From assembly GCF_000002425.4 (NCBI RefSeq), contig NC_037272.1, positions 377,621 to 441,620 on the forward strand: 64,000 bases of DNA. Direction: 5' to 3'. The DNA is from Physcomitrium patens (taxonomy: Eukaryota > Streptophyta > Bryopsida > Funariales > Funariaceae). The position numbers and the translations under genes were made by a program. Positions 22,851 to 36,200 of the stretch are shown piece by piece. Under the pieces are notes generated by a model, which was not told the origin of the DNA, searched no databases, and saw only the letters and a program-made list of their open reading frames with translations. Within the stretch, counting starts at the first letter, position 1, and each line of letters begins with the position of its first letter.

Positions 22851-25557
22851 AGTAACCAAAGAATTCAAGTTTTTTTTTTTGTTAATGGTATATACCAATA
22901 GAAGAATTTGTGTATATATTGTAGTAAATTAAATTGGAAAGTGTAAGATTATTGTCTTGATCCAAATTGATCTCTGGCTTAAATTGCAACAAGAGTTTAA
23001 TATATTTTTATTGGTTGATTTCTTTATTTGTATAAAAGTTTTCAAATATTACAGTCTTAATAATTGTGTAGTCAAGAATTTTTCATTTCACGTGTAAAAA
23101 CTATTGCATTATTTGCAAATGAGATTGTAGAGTTTAAGGTGCGTGAAGCAACAAAGATTGACATATTTGCTAATGAACCACATTTATATCTTCTGAGTGA
23201 CATCACCATTGGTGCAAATTGCAATGGTAATGTGCTCTTTATTATACTTGTGTCTTTTAAGTTATATTGTGGCCAAAAAAATCTTTGTTTGCTTTAGAAT
23301 ATTTATCAATCTACCAATCTCACTATAATATTCATCATTCCTTAAATGCAACTCGTGCAAATGTTTACTTATATATGATAAAAATGACCAATTTCATCTA
23401 TATTCTAGATATTTTCCTATTCAAATTTATTAAGGATATTAAAAAGAATAGGCAATGCATTAATAAGAGCCACAATGCCAACCAAAAAACTCTCTTCAAA
23501 ATTGTGAAAGGATTTGATGTCATGTCAAGTTTTGAAAGTTATAAGTCATCTATTAGAAAAGTGGAATAGATCATGTTCTATATAGAATTGGTCTATAATG
23601 CGTGTTACACTCTTGCAAATTAGATCTTTGATGGAATTGACATGCTCTTCATTTGCATTAAATTAGTCTACAAGTGTCCCCTCTATTAACATGTATTTTA
23701 TTTTTTATTCGCATTTGGCAGCTTAGTGGGTATCTAATGTAGTGTTGAGCAACTTTGCAAATTTCTTCAACATCTTTGAGATAGTTGACAGGTCTATGGA
23801 TAAAATGTGTGTATATTAGAGCAATTTCTTTAATTTGTGTAACTTAAAGTGAGGATTCTTTTCAAAATGCTTGCAAAATTTTAAAAAAATATTGTATGTT
23901 ATGGTTGAATGCTTTTCCTCTTTTATTGGTGCTATGTGGCAGCAAAGAATGTGATAATAAAATAAAATAAAATAATCTTGGTGTAGAAGCAAGATATGCC
24001 TATTAGAGAGAATTCAAAAGCTAATCCTAAGTCTTATCAAAGAGTTTCATAAATATGCACCCTAAGTTTGTAAGTAATATTAACTTATTGACCTTGCCTT
24101 ATATCATTCCCATCCTAAAATCATACAAAAACTTTGGTGCTATGCATATAATTTCAGATAGGTTTTGATGTATGCCTATATATATGGTTATAGAATAATA
24201 TATTTTTATTTTATTTTTATTTTTTAAAAATTATATTTATTTATATTTTATACTTTAATAAATAAATAAATTATAAAAAAATAAAAATATATGGATTTTT
24301 TATTATTTTATATTTATTATTATGTATATGTATGTAAAATGTGCATGGAAGTTTTTTCCTCATTCTAAGAGAACCACCTATTTGCACCAATGAACTTCAA
24401 AACATTATGCATACATGAATTCTCTATTTGACTTATTCTAATCAATCTTAGAAGTTCTTATCCTACAAATTTTGAAGAAAAATCTTTTCTAATACATGTC
24501 TATCTAAAATTTCTTAAGCATAGTATATAATAGTATTGTATGTCTAATATAAGAAATTATACTCTTCTAGATTTGGATTAAATACAATGCATCATGCAAT
24601 ATAAGAAGTAAGATGCTTACTCCTATTCTATTCTGTTGGAGAAGTTGACAAAATAAAAATAAAAACTACACTTAATACAAAACTTTAGAAAAGGAATGGG
24701 TAAATAGATATATATATTTTAAAAAAATAAAATAAAAAAATAACACACTAACCCCATCCAAATACACATATATACACACAAGTATCTATTTAACTTTCTT
24801 CTAATGCATATCAAACATTGTTTGTATTATTGATTTATATTGATTCTATAATATTAATATAATTTATTTTTTTGTTTTATTTTTACTTAAGTATTATAAA
24901 TTATATTTAATTACGTATGAAATCAACGTCTAATTGATAAAATATATTCCTAAATTATATGTAATTTAAAAAAACATCTTAAAAAGATATAGATTTTCAA
25001 GGTATAGGGAATTAAGATTACATTCCAAAAATAATAAGAGGATTTCTAAGCTATTTGAAATAAGATAATTTATCTAAGTCCACAATACGATTGTTAATTA
25101 TTGCTTATGTTAGATAAGTCATATATGCATCCTTTTCTTTATTATTATTAATTCATAATATGCAATAGATGATACAAATTTTGTGGTTTCTTTTTTTCTT
25201 TTTTTCTTTTTTTTTTCTTTTTAATTTTCACTTTCTACATGTGTCTATATTACTTTTTTCTTATACTTCACATGCTTTGCTAAATAATTCAAAAAAGATT
25301 CATTAGTTCTTAAATAATAATTATTTATTCTACTATCGTCTTTATAAATTTAAGTATTCTTAGAAATATCCATTTCAATATTCAAAGATGTAAATATAAT
25401 TCTAAAACAAAACCTAAGAATTTAAATACATATTAATATTTAATAATGATAGTAGTTAAAATATTGCAAAAAATGTAAACTAACTTTAGGAGTTATATGG
25501 ATCAAATGCAAATATATATTGGTAAAAACATTTGGTCTTATAGATAAGAAATTTGAA

Positions 25558-25597
<40 letters not shown>

Positions 25598-26480
25598 TAT
25601 ATATAAAAATAAAATTCTATATTAAACTTATAGTTGCAATGGCTTTACAACAAAAAATAAAACATTGATCAATTAATTGGAATTAAGAAGGGAACCACAT
25701 GTATTATATTTATATTTATGTATATAGTAAATGTAATATTTTTACTCAACAATAATTAATTATCTGATAACATATTTTAAGGTGCAATACACAATATATA
25801 TGGTTCTAAACTTAAAACAAGCATCTATTGAGAACATATAATAAGTTACACATAAACTTTGTATAAAATATATATTTTTTACAAAGCAATTGACAAAATA
25901 TACTATGAAATTGATTTAATATTATATGATTTCTACTCTCTATTTTTTTGTATTATAAACCTTTTTTATGTATTATATTTTGTACATTATCATCTATTTT
26001 GCTCTTACTATGTATGCTTATAAAACTATTGTATACATATCATTTCTAGATGTTGATAATAATCATATATTAAAAAATTAAGAAAAATAACAATTCCAAT
26101 AATCAAGAAATATGGAGCTCATTACTTCATCGTCTTCTCTATCTAAACATAAAGAAAATATTATCTTCCATGCTTGACGTAGACAATGGCAAAAAAAAGA
26201 AAAAAAATGTTATTTATCTAAACATAAATAACTTGACATGAACATACAAAGGTTACACAATGCATGCATGTTATCAAGTGGTCAATCATTTGCACAAGTG
26301 GCAATCTTAGCTTAACCAAGTACTGCCACTTTACCATCATCAATCAAAGTGGGCAAGTGTGGTCATTCACTCCAAAGACTAATTCACGCATTATATATCT
26401 TACATAGAAGCAACTGACTGCATCTTTCATGGGCATCCCAAGACTATTCAATCCAAAATGATTGTGCGTGCGTCCAAGAC
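22851..26480. other. AT-rich intergenic DNA between the large gene and the P450
   Basis: Mostly AT-rich with low-complexity runs, including an (AT)n tract at 25564-25596. Open frames at 23064-23297 and 23267-23569 (plus) look coding-like, with residues such as FANEIVEFKVREATKIDIFANEP in part, and homology-like continuity goes on with stops to about 23800; this may be a decayed gene or transposon, but I do not recognise the family. Nothing else is supported. The same DNA is inverted at 47865-51494. Confidence 0.4.
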
Positions 26481-26862
26481 TATGTTGCAACCATGAGTGG
26501 GAGCTCCTTCAAACAGAAACAATTAGCATTACCAGTAAAGGCAGTGTGTGTCATGGCGTCATGGTTCCTCTGCCACTGACGCTTCTGTGGTAACTCAAGG
26601 CGCCACCCAAACTTGCTTGTAAGCCTCTCGTCTGGTATACTTCACGCGTTGGGTTCAGTCGCGATGATTCCGTTCGGCTTTACCAGTGCGTTCAATTCGG
26701 TGACTATGTCCAAGTGTACATTTCCTGTAGAGTGAAGAAGACGAGATTCTTCTTGTCTACGTATCAGCACTTGTTGTAAGTATTTCTCGATTTAAAAAGA
26801 TGGGTTTACACTGCGCACCTCCGCATACACACCTGGCGGAACTGGCTTGCAACATGTTCACT

Positions 26863-26868
26863 ATTTAT
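26863..26868 (-). terminator. Poly(A) signal of left P450 copy
   Basis: AATAAA on the minus strand, about 500 nt after the stop codon, with TGTAAGC just upstream. It is the mirror of 47477-47482. A plausible cleavage signal, not proven. Confidence 0.4.
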
Positions 26869-27368
26869 TCATATCAGCTTACATTCGTCGGTCTAATCAC
26901 TTATCCGACATCGGGATTAGTCTCAACCTGCTTCGACAACGAATCGTAACCACGACAAACCTACTTGTGCAAAAGCAAACTTCCGTTCTGCACACTTGCT
27001 GATGCATTTACCCTCGGCTTACATTTCCAGCTCGGTAATGACATCGATCCACTCACTTACGGATCTTCTCATTACGAATTGAACGTTCGCCATTCAGGTC
27101 GGTGAATGTTTACCCCGCCAGGCACAAACCATCATGCACGAATCAGGACATGCGATTCATTGGAGGGGGAGGGCGAAGAAGCAGCAGAAGAAGAAAGGTA
27201 GTGCTGCCATCTGTAAAACACCAAATTCACAAAGGCGCAGTGAAGCTGAGCTGGCCTTCCGGTGGTCCTCTCCGAACAGGGCTTCAGCAATTGGGCCCGG
27301 CATGCCCCGAGGCTCATCTGTCTATGAGCTAATATCCGCTTGATACACGTGGTTGGACTCTCTGAGGT

Positions 27369-29729
27369 TCAGGGTAATCTGTGGCTGATTCTAGGCGTAG
27401 CCTCACACGACAGAGGAGACAGCTTGTGCGTCGTCAAGTAAACCACATCCTCGATCTTGTTGTTGATGTTGCTGATCTCCTGAGGAGACAATCGCCACTC
27501 GCAATGTTGTACCAGTGCTGCCACATTCATGGGGATGATGAACATTGCCTGCGCTTCAACCGTGTTCGTATTGTGAGCCAAATGTTCCAATTCCCACACA
27601 TATGTTTGCAGGTTAGCTGTGCTTGGTTGGCTGCAACATCCTTTACTATAAAGCATTGAAGCACGACCAGAAGTGGCGAGGGGAATTGAATTTGCTTTGG
27701 ATGTCGTAGAAGCTCACCTGTGTGATGCCAGCGCACATCCTCTTTCCAGCTCCGAATGGCATGAGGCTGAAATCCCTGAATCCCATGTCTACTTTCTTGT
27801 TCGCCAGCATCCGCTCGGGGTCCCATTTTTCGGGGTTGCTCCAAACGGCGGGATCGTTGGCTATTGCGAACAAATTGACGAGGATTTGATATCCCTTGGG
27901 GATGTCGTAGCCGCCGAGGGTGATATCCTCTTCAACAAAGCGAGACGGGATCAGCGGCACCGGCGTGTATTTCCGCAACGTCTCCTTGATGATGGCACCC
28001 AGATACGGCATGTTCGGCAAGTCGTCCTCTGTTACCATGCGTTCTGTCCCTGCGACGCTCACAATCTCGCGGTACAAGCGATCTTGGCAATCAGGGTTTT
28101 TGGCAATCTCGTACATTGCCCACTCCGAGGTGACCAACGTGGTGTCCGCCGATTCAATGATGGGCTCCCACAGGCTCATCTCTAGCTGTTTCTCGGTCAG
28201 GTGAGTTGCCTCCGTCAATGCGATGTCGGCATAGCATCTTGGGGGCTCCTGCGAATTTGCAATATGCACGAACCACAGTCAGACCCTTACCGACCCGACT
28301 GAATCTCTCGTTCCCAGATATGGACTGTCAGCACTTACAACGGAGACGTAGCGATTCTGCGTTTAAGTGATGTGACCTTGAGGTTTGCGAGGCGCATCCT
28401 TTGCGCTCGGATGAGGGCCTTCATGATACTGTTGCGCTTGAAGTCCACGGTTCGTACTAAATCCTCGACGCTCCGGTTTGGAATCCACCTGAGTGCGGGG
28501 AAGAAGTCACGCCAGTCCACGTTGATGACTGCACTCAGTGGGGCGACGACTAGAGCATCAAACATATCCCACGTCGACACGCAAGTTCCCAATTCCAGCA
28601 CCTCCACCTGGTCGGGTATGTACCCGAACACCTGCACGGTACACCGATGCTTCAGGACTACTGCATACTCACCGTGACCCATTGTTCATCATGCAAAATC
28701 TTCCAGTCAGTTATTGACGAGACGGAAGAATCTCGGGTCTAAGCCACCTGCTGCAAGGCGAAGGGGAACAGCGATCGCTGCACGTAGTCTCGAACATTCA
28801 CGACTTTGGGGGAGGTCGGGGAGGCTTTCAACTCGGCGAGCACTCCTTCGATCATGCCGATGAGTGCATCGTCGCGCAACGATCGGTTTTTGTTCTGCAC
28901 AGCCGAACTCCATACCACTTGGTGAAATGCGTCTGTAAAATGCAGGGCTGCAAACTATTTTTTCTTCCGGAGTTCCCTTTGAGTGGGAAGCATAGACATG
29001 ACACATTTTCAGACAAGGGGGATTCTGTTGAACTCTGTGGTCATGTACCTGAGTGGTTGGGCCGAGGAGGTTGGTCATCACCAGTTTCTTCAGCATGCGA
29101 TGCTCCTCTCCATAATCAGACATTGCGACCATGGTCTTGTCCCTAGTCAAGACTCGCAATGCCATGGGCATTTGTCGCTTCGATATCGAAGCAAACTTGG
29201 TGACCAGCACCTCCTTGGCAATCTCGGAATTGTTTACAACAGCCTGAGGGACTGACCCGACTTTGATGGTGAAGATGGGTCCATGTTCCTTAGACCATGC
29301 AGTGAAAGTGCGGTGTGGTTTCTTCTCTGTCAGTTGCAACAGGTTTCCCAACACTGGCAACCCGCCAGGAATAGCTGCACAAGGCGAATGAGAAACATGG
29401 TGAGCAATTACCTTGGTTTCGAGCATCTCATTCAACCGACGTTTACCGTCCCTACACCCAAGTGAAGTTTGCACGCATGTATCTGAAGAGTGACCGGAGG
29501 TGCTCTCGTTGAGCATCCCGCGTCTACCTGGAGGCAGTCTCTTTTTGTTTCGTAAACATGTTCGCGCAACGAAGAGAAGGACCCAAGCAAGTGCGATAGT
29601 GATGAGCACTTTGTTGGAAGCAAGCTCCTCCCACACCAGGATTTTCCCCGCCGTCCTGAATCCGGGAGGCATGGTTTTCAGCGCCTCGTTCCATTGTTGC
29701 AGCAACTGGGTCGCCAGATGTTTCGCCAT
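27369..29729 (-). CDS. ent-kaurene oxidase (CYP701), left copy
   Basis: Exons on the minus strand: 29729-29528, 29374-29049, 28894-28748, 28631-28377, 28248-27718, 27548-27369, mirroring the right copy. All six exons and splice signals are present and no lesion is seen, so it should encode the same 546-residue endoplasmic reticulum P450. What differs is its surroundings: only 403 bp upstream of the ATG (29730-30132) are shared with the right copy; beyond that comes a dead gypsy integrase fragment in place of the GC-richer DNA at 43089-44212. Downstream it faces the intact large gene about 6 kb away. Whether it is transcribed with so little native upstream DNA is open. Confidence 0.9.
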
Positions 29730-30132
29730 GATTGGAGACTGAAGATCGCTTGCACCTTCTCAGCATCCACTGCAACGTAACCACCTGCACAAGTTCGGTC
29801 ATCTTCAGTTCAGAAGCAGTATTGTGAAGTGCACCATGACTAAGAACATCAGAAACCAGGCAAGGCCTATCACGCAATTTCGTCCCACATGTAACCTCCT
29901 CCCAGTCGTTCGTGCAAGGCGGAGTTGCAAATGTTCCCCCACGTACTCTGTAACAGATGTATGACCTCACATCTGTTGCATGCCCGTGATTGCCTTCCTG
30001 CAACGAACCGCGCTGGCTCACGAGAGACCAGCTGTTGAGGGCCCCTTGAAGTAGTCGAAACCAGGAGACAGTTTCGAGTGCAATGGAGAATTCAGCAGCC
30101 CCAGTTTGTTGAGGAATATTGAGAGACATGCA
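29730..30132 (-). promoter_or_regulatory. Upstream region shared by both P450 copies
   Basis: The only upstream DNA common to both copies (mirror 44213-44615). It would hold the 5' leader; a TTGCAG acceptor-like site lies 42 nt before the ATG. No clear TATA box was found. Confidence 0.4.
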
Positions 30133-31830
30133 GTTTCTTTGGTATACAATATTGAGGCCTTATTACCAATTTATCTCAAACTTGATTTGTAATATGGCCT
30201 CAATTTTGTTTACCAATGAAAGTGGCATAGCTTACGTAGTTTTCTTGACCATAGTTTGATATGTTCATAGTTAATTGATAGTTTGGCATCCTACCTGGCA
30301 TCATGCATGATTTTGCTTAAAATGCTCACTAAGTTTTGGTGAACCCTCTCTATTGGCCTATTAGTTTGAGGATGATAAGGTATTGTCTTTTTGTGATAAA
30401 TATGGAATCTATTTGTCATATCCTAGATAATTTTGAATAACTCCACTAATAATTTGTTAAATAGTGAGGAATTTAGTGATCTCTAAATATTAAGTAGATT
30501 GCACTATCACCATGAAAAGACTTTCATCCACAAAACTATCATTAATTGATGTTGCTTCGAGGCCGAATGACAAGCAAGATTGATGATCTACTTGTTTATG
30601 GATAGATCAAGGTTTGAATTCTACTTTGTAGTCAAATTCCTAAAACAATAGCATCTATTATGCTAATCGGTTGCTCAATTCTAGTTTATTAGTCAAATAT
30701 TTAATTGCCATGTGGTCCATAAAAAATACTACCTTATTATTTAAAAGGTAATGGCAAAATTTCTTTATTGTGAAAACTATTGTCAAACACTCTTACTCGG
30801 TCATGGAATAGTTTTGTATAACAGCATTAAGTTGACGACTTGCATAGGCAATAAGATAATTTCTTCTCTTTTTCTTATCTTTGACAAATTGGCACACTAT
30901 ACTTCCGACCACTACCATACTTGCATCACAATATACATAGTAGAGTAGATTCCACTTTGGAGGTTATAAGACCTGATACAAACTTAACTTTTTCTTTAGA
31001 ACTTCAAATGCCTCTTGATAAACCTCGATCCATTCAAACTTCATTTATTTTTTTTGTATGCTAGTGATAGAGAGGATGATTGTAGCATAATCTAGAATTA
31101 GTTCTCCGTACCATTCAATGTGGTCTAATATTCTTTGTACATCTTTCACACTCTTTGGAGGTTTGAAGTTATTGATGACTCTAATTTTCTCTAGTTTGGG
31201 CTTTCTACCACTCTCACTTACCATATAGCCTAATAATATCCCACAACGCATTGTAAGATAGTTTTTTTTTTAAGATTTAACCCCAATCTCATCTTTCTGC
31301 ATTTCTTTAAGCTCTCTTTCATGTAATGTAGAAGACCGTCCTTCATAAATTGCATGCTAAAATCATTGATGAATACTATAATAGATTTATACAACAAGCA
31401 AGTGAAGATGTATATAACTAATCATTGGAAAGTGGCCACTGCATTGCATAAACCAAATGGCATTATATACCATATAAAGGTACCTTATGGTGTTGTAAAC
31501 ACCTTCGTATATATATTCGCAAAAACGATAGATACTTGGTTGTAACCATAATACCCGTGCATAAATGTACAACATTCATGTCTTGCTACCTCTTCTAAGA
31601 TGTTAATAATAAAAGATAATAAAAATGGTTTTTTTTGTGTGTGAGCATTTAATTTCTAATAATTTATATATATATATATATATATAACTTCCTATTTTCT
31701 TTCTTTACAAGTACCATAGGTGATATCCAATTAGTGATTTTTATAGGTTTTATAAAGCTTGCTTGTAACAATCTCTCTAGCTTTATTTTCACCACTAATA
31801 GAAGTTGAAGATTCATTCTTTACTCCTTTT
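30133..31830 (-). mobile_element. Non-chromovirus Ty3/gypsy pol fragment (RT, RNase H, integrase)
   Basis: On the minus strand: RT start (ISPMVLVKKENRK near 31720), RT core (PFGLCNAVATFQ near 31440; FINDFSMQF near 31360), palm end (LLGYMVSESGRKPKLEKIRV, frame 31251-31045), RNase H (YCDASMVVVGSIVCQF near 30900; YASRQLNAVIQNYS) and the integrase end (YHPQTNRPIERVHQNLVSIL near 30300-30370). Many stops. The RT style is closer to Athila/Tat-type gypsy than to the chromoviruses in this window. It is cut at 30132 by the inverted-repeat edge; no LTR is seen. Confidence 0.75.
31668..31688. repeat. (TA)n microsatellite
   Basis: About ten TA units inside the decayed gypsy RT region. Confidence 0.85.
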
Positions 31831-32938
31831 GTCTAATAGATACCACTATTGTACTATAATTATTTATAATATGTAAAAATTAACTAAAATATATAATATA
31901 TTTATAAGTGTTGATGTATATTAGAGTGGTTAGTAGATTAATTTAAAGAGAGTTTATATAAGAAAATTTATTTTAAAATTTATCTATTTTTATTATAATA
32001 TTTAAATTATATAGGATTTAGATATTTAGTATAAGATTTAAAGAAAAAATTGAGGCTCAAAGTTGAAGATCTAAATCTCTAAGAAACTTATTTGGAAGGA
32101 TGAAAGCAAGATATGGATAAGTGAAGACAAAGAATGAAGATCTTCATTTCTATTAGTCAAAAGTCATATCCAATAGGCTCTCAAGAGGCTGTTTGCAACC
32201 ATAATAAGAATTTTGGCAACTTCAAAAGAGGCATTCAAGAATTTATTCTATATAAAAAAAATTCAAAAGAGAAGAAAATTTTGCATAAGAAAAAAATTAC
32301 TAATTTAGATGCAGACTTGAGTGACAGTGAACAAACTGAGCTAGAGACTTACAAGGCGATGATGTAGTCTTGAGTCATAGATGCCAGTGCATACAAAGTA
32401 TGAATGTGTGATAACAATAGGCAATATAGGGCAATATATTTTCTTAAGTTGCCATAAAAATTCATTTAAGCATTGCAATGGAAGTAGCTGTTTGATGTGA
32501 TACAATGTTCAAAAATTGCTTCTAGAATACTATTGTTATATCTTTGAACGATTGTATATACTTGAATTCAAAAGCGGCTATCTCTTCCATTTTTTTCCAG
32601 CTAAAGATGTGGATGTATCAAAATTGTAACCAAGTAGTGGTAGAAATGAAGATGAAGGATGTATGCATAGGTATTATCTTTTTGGTAGATTGTTCTATCT
32701 ATGTTGATATTTTTGTAAGTTTTATCAACAATGGTGTTGCTAGAATTATTCTTATTATCGTTGTAGTGCTTGGATTATAGAGCAACAAAGTTTGGTTGTT
32801 GTATGTTTCAACAAACACCTAGTTTCATATCTTTGATTGAGTTGTTAGCTTAATTCTTCATCTCTAAACTTGCTTGTAAATGATACTTCTCAAAGTACCA
32901 TAATGATATGATATCAAAGGAGGAGTAATTAGCGAGAT
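31831..32938. other. Unassigned AT-rich DNA
   Basis: Contains open frames at 32134-32367 (lysine-rich, acidic end) and 32544-32780 (hydrophobic end) on the plus strand. Both look like decayed coding DNA, possibly transposon-derived, but no family is recognised. 32934-32938 (gagat) is the left target duplication of the copia element. Confidence 0.3.
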
Positions 32939-33225
32939 TATTGAAACATAGAAAGCATACTCCACACAAGTAAGTTAGAACTAGCAAGGTTGCACTTTAA
33001 CAAATAGAGTGTGGTATGAGATAATTCTTCCCATGCCAACCCTTTCATTATATACTAGTACCAAGGTACGAAGTGCTACAACCCATATGGGATATCTCTT
33101 AGGACCAGCCCTCCCCTTGTATTCTAATGCACTATAGACCAGCACCTAATCTTATGGAATATCTCTAACAACACTTGTACTCTATTGACCATTAGCAACT
33201 ACTTAAAGAGTTCTTTCCTTCAACA
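32939..33225 (-). repeat. 3' LTR of copia element
   Basis: 287 bp; on the minus strand it begins TGTTGAAGGAAAG and ends GTTTCAATA. Bounded by GAGAT. Confidence 0.95.
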
Positions 33226-33243
33226 CCCTCACTTTGCTATTGG

Positions 33244-36200
33244 TCAATTAGCTATCAATCCTAATGCCTTACTCAACTTGTTGTGTCTTTCTCTAACTAA
33301 GGCTTTTGTCAACAAATCAGCCAACATGTCTTTGGTTTTACAATACATCATATCAATAACCCCCATCTCTATCTTCTCTCTTATGAAATGATGCTGAATA
33401 TCAATGTGTTTGGTTCTTGCATGATACTTTGGATTCTTTACAAAAACAAGACATCTTTGATTATCACACCTCAATGGAGTGGCCTCTAATTGCACAAGTC
33501 TAATATCTTCCAATAATAACCTCAACCAAATTGCCTTCATTGCTCTATGACTTGCTGCCATGTACTCCGCCTCCATTGTGGACCTTGCAATGGTTGGTTG
33601 TCTCTTGCAATTCCAAGATATGGCTCCTACTCCAATAAAGAATACATAGCCCGGTGTTGACCTTCTATCGTTTGCATCTCCAGCCCAATCCGCATCACAA
33701 TATCCATGTAATGCAATATTATCTCCTCCAAGTTATAGTTTGAAGTTCAAAGAGCCTTTCAAGTACCTCATGATTCTCTTGATGGTTGTCCAATGCATAG
33801 GACCTAGTTTTGCCATGTGTTGGCTTACAACACTTACTGCAAATGCAAGATCCATCCTTGTGCCTACCATTGCATACATGAGTGAGCCTACTGCTGCCTT
33901 GTATGGTATGCCTTGCATTTGATGCTCAACTTCAACATACTCCTCATTCGTGAGCTTCATCAACTTCAAGTTGGCCTCCAAAGGAATTCCAATGGACTTG
34001 CGATCTCCTATATTGAATCATTTCAACACTTCTTCAATGTACTTCCTTTGGCTCAATGTAATGGTCTTTGATTCTTTACTTCTTGTGAATTCCACACCCA
34101 AATAATAATAGAGCTCTCCCAAATCACTCATCTCAAACTCTCTCTCCAATTTCTTCTTCAACCAATCCAATCTTACCATGGTGTTGCTTAAGATGATTAA
34201 ATCGTCTACATAGAGGATCACAACCAGCAAGAAGTCCTTGGCTTGTAATACATACAAAGAATGGTCAGCTTCACTCCTTACAAAACCTTCCTTCACAAAG
34301 AATGAGTCAATGCATTGGTACCATACTCTTGGTGATTACTTGAGTCCATACAATGACTTCTTCAACTTACAAACAAGGTGGTGTTTGTCTTGTTGAATAA
34401 ATCCTTGAGGTTGCTCCATGTAGATGTCTTCTTCCAATTCTCCATTCAAAAATGTTGTCTTGACGTCCATTTGATGTATCTCAAGGTCCATTGATGCTCC
34501 AATTGCTACTATGGTTCTAATGGTGGTGAACTTGGCCACGGGTGCAAATGTCTCATTAAAGTCCACTTCAGCAACTTGTGAGTAGCCTTTGGCAACCAAT
34601 CTTGCCTTGTACCTCACAACATTGCCCATAACATCTCTCTTGGTTCTAAACACCTACTTACATCTAATTGCTGATCGATTTGGTGGAAGTCGAATCAACT
34701 CCCATATCTCATTGTCCATAAGAGATTTGTATTCTTCTTGCATGGCAATCTCCCACTTCATTGCATCACCACACCTCATTGCATCACACAAAGTCAATGG
34801 ATCATCAAGAAGAGCAACATTTGCATGGTCTTCACTTACTTGTGGAAAGATATGGTTCTTCTACCATTCACCTTGTGGTCTTCTCTCACGTGTTGGATAT
34901 CTTCTTTCATGCAAAGAGGATGAGCCTTCATGCCCTCTTGCTGCCTTGTATGGCTCATGGAGTTCTTTCTCTTACTCATTGGTTGATATTCTTCATCTTC
35001 ATTCTCTTCATTGTCCTTGTTGTATCTTGCTGGAATTGAAGTCTTCATAGTATTGGGCTCTTCTATCATGGCATCTTCCTCTCTTTCTTCACTTTGAGAA
35101 TGCTCTTCTTCATCTTCTTGTTTGTTTTCTGGAATTGAAGATGTGTCCACAAATATACCACTACTCCCACTTGGACACATCTCCTACTTTTCACTACCAT
35201 TCTTATGCTCCAAGAACTCTACATCACGACTTTTGATGATCTTTTTGGTATCTAAACACATGAGCCTATATGCCTTGGTGCCTTCACAATAACCAAGGAA
35301 TACACATCTTGTGCCCTTTGCATCAAGTTTGCCTCTCATACTATCTGGAACCTTGACATATGCAATGCACCCAAAAATCCTTATGTAGGATATGCAAGGT
35401 TTGTTACTAGTCCAAGCTTCTTGAGGAGTCATTCCTTCAAGTGTACTTGTGGGACACCTATTTCTTGTATACACAGCATTTACCACAGCTTCCACCCAAT
35501 ACTCATACCTAAGTTTTTGAGCATGAATCATACTCCTTGCCATCTCCACAATGGTGCAATTTGCTCTTTCAGCAACTCCATTTTGTTGTGGGGTGTAGGG
35601 AGTAGAGATTTGTCTTGTAATGCCTTCATGCTTCAATAACTCATCAAAGTGTTTGAACAAATACTCACCTCCATTCTTTGATCGCAGCACCTTAATCTTG
35701 TGCTCACATTGCTTCTCCACAAGTGCTTTCCATTCCTTAAACTTGGCAAAACACTCACTCTTGGCCTTGATGATGTAAATCCATACCTTCCTTGAGAAGT
35801 CATCAATAAATGTGACAAAGTACCTTGTTCCACTCATAGATGGTATCCTCATAGGTCCACAAACATCCGAATGCACAAGCTCCAGCAATTGGTTTGCTCT
35901 TGTTGCAACTCCACTAGGAAATAGTGTCCTATGTTGTTTGCCTTGAATGCATCCCTCATAACCAAGATTCATGGTAGAATGGCCAAGATCTAAGCCACTT
36001 ACCATAGATTGAAGCTCCTTCATGCTTTTGGCATTCAAATGTCCAAGTCTTTGATGCCAAATGCCCACCTTGTCTTCATTTGATGGAAATTCAGCAAAGG
36101 CAGCAACCTCCACTCCATTGATCCTCTTGCAATTGATAATATAGAGATTGCCATCCCTAGTCCCTTTTGCTACTTCTTTGCCTTCTATGATTCTCATAAA

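Larger units (their letters stand above)
21101..30132 (+). repeat. Left arm of 9032-bp inverted repeat
   Basis: Reverse complement of 44213-53244; paired positions sum to 74345 throughout, so there is no net indel. Two substitutions found by eye: 22717/51628 and 22802/51543. The outer edge is set by TTTCT|GG (minus reading) against TTTCT|AA at 53244, the inner edge by the loss of identity after GAGAGACATGCA at 30132. The arm holds the 5' part of the large gene, AT-rich DNA and a whole P450 gene. No target duplication is seen at the edges. Confidence 0.97.
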
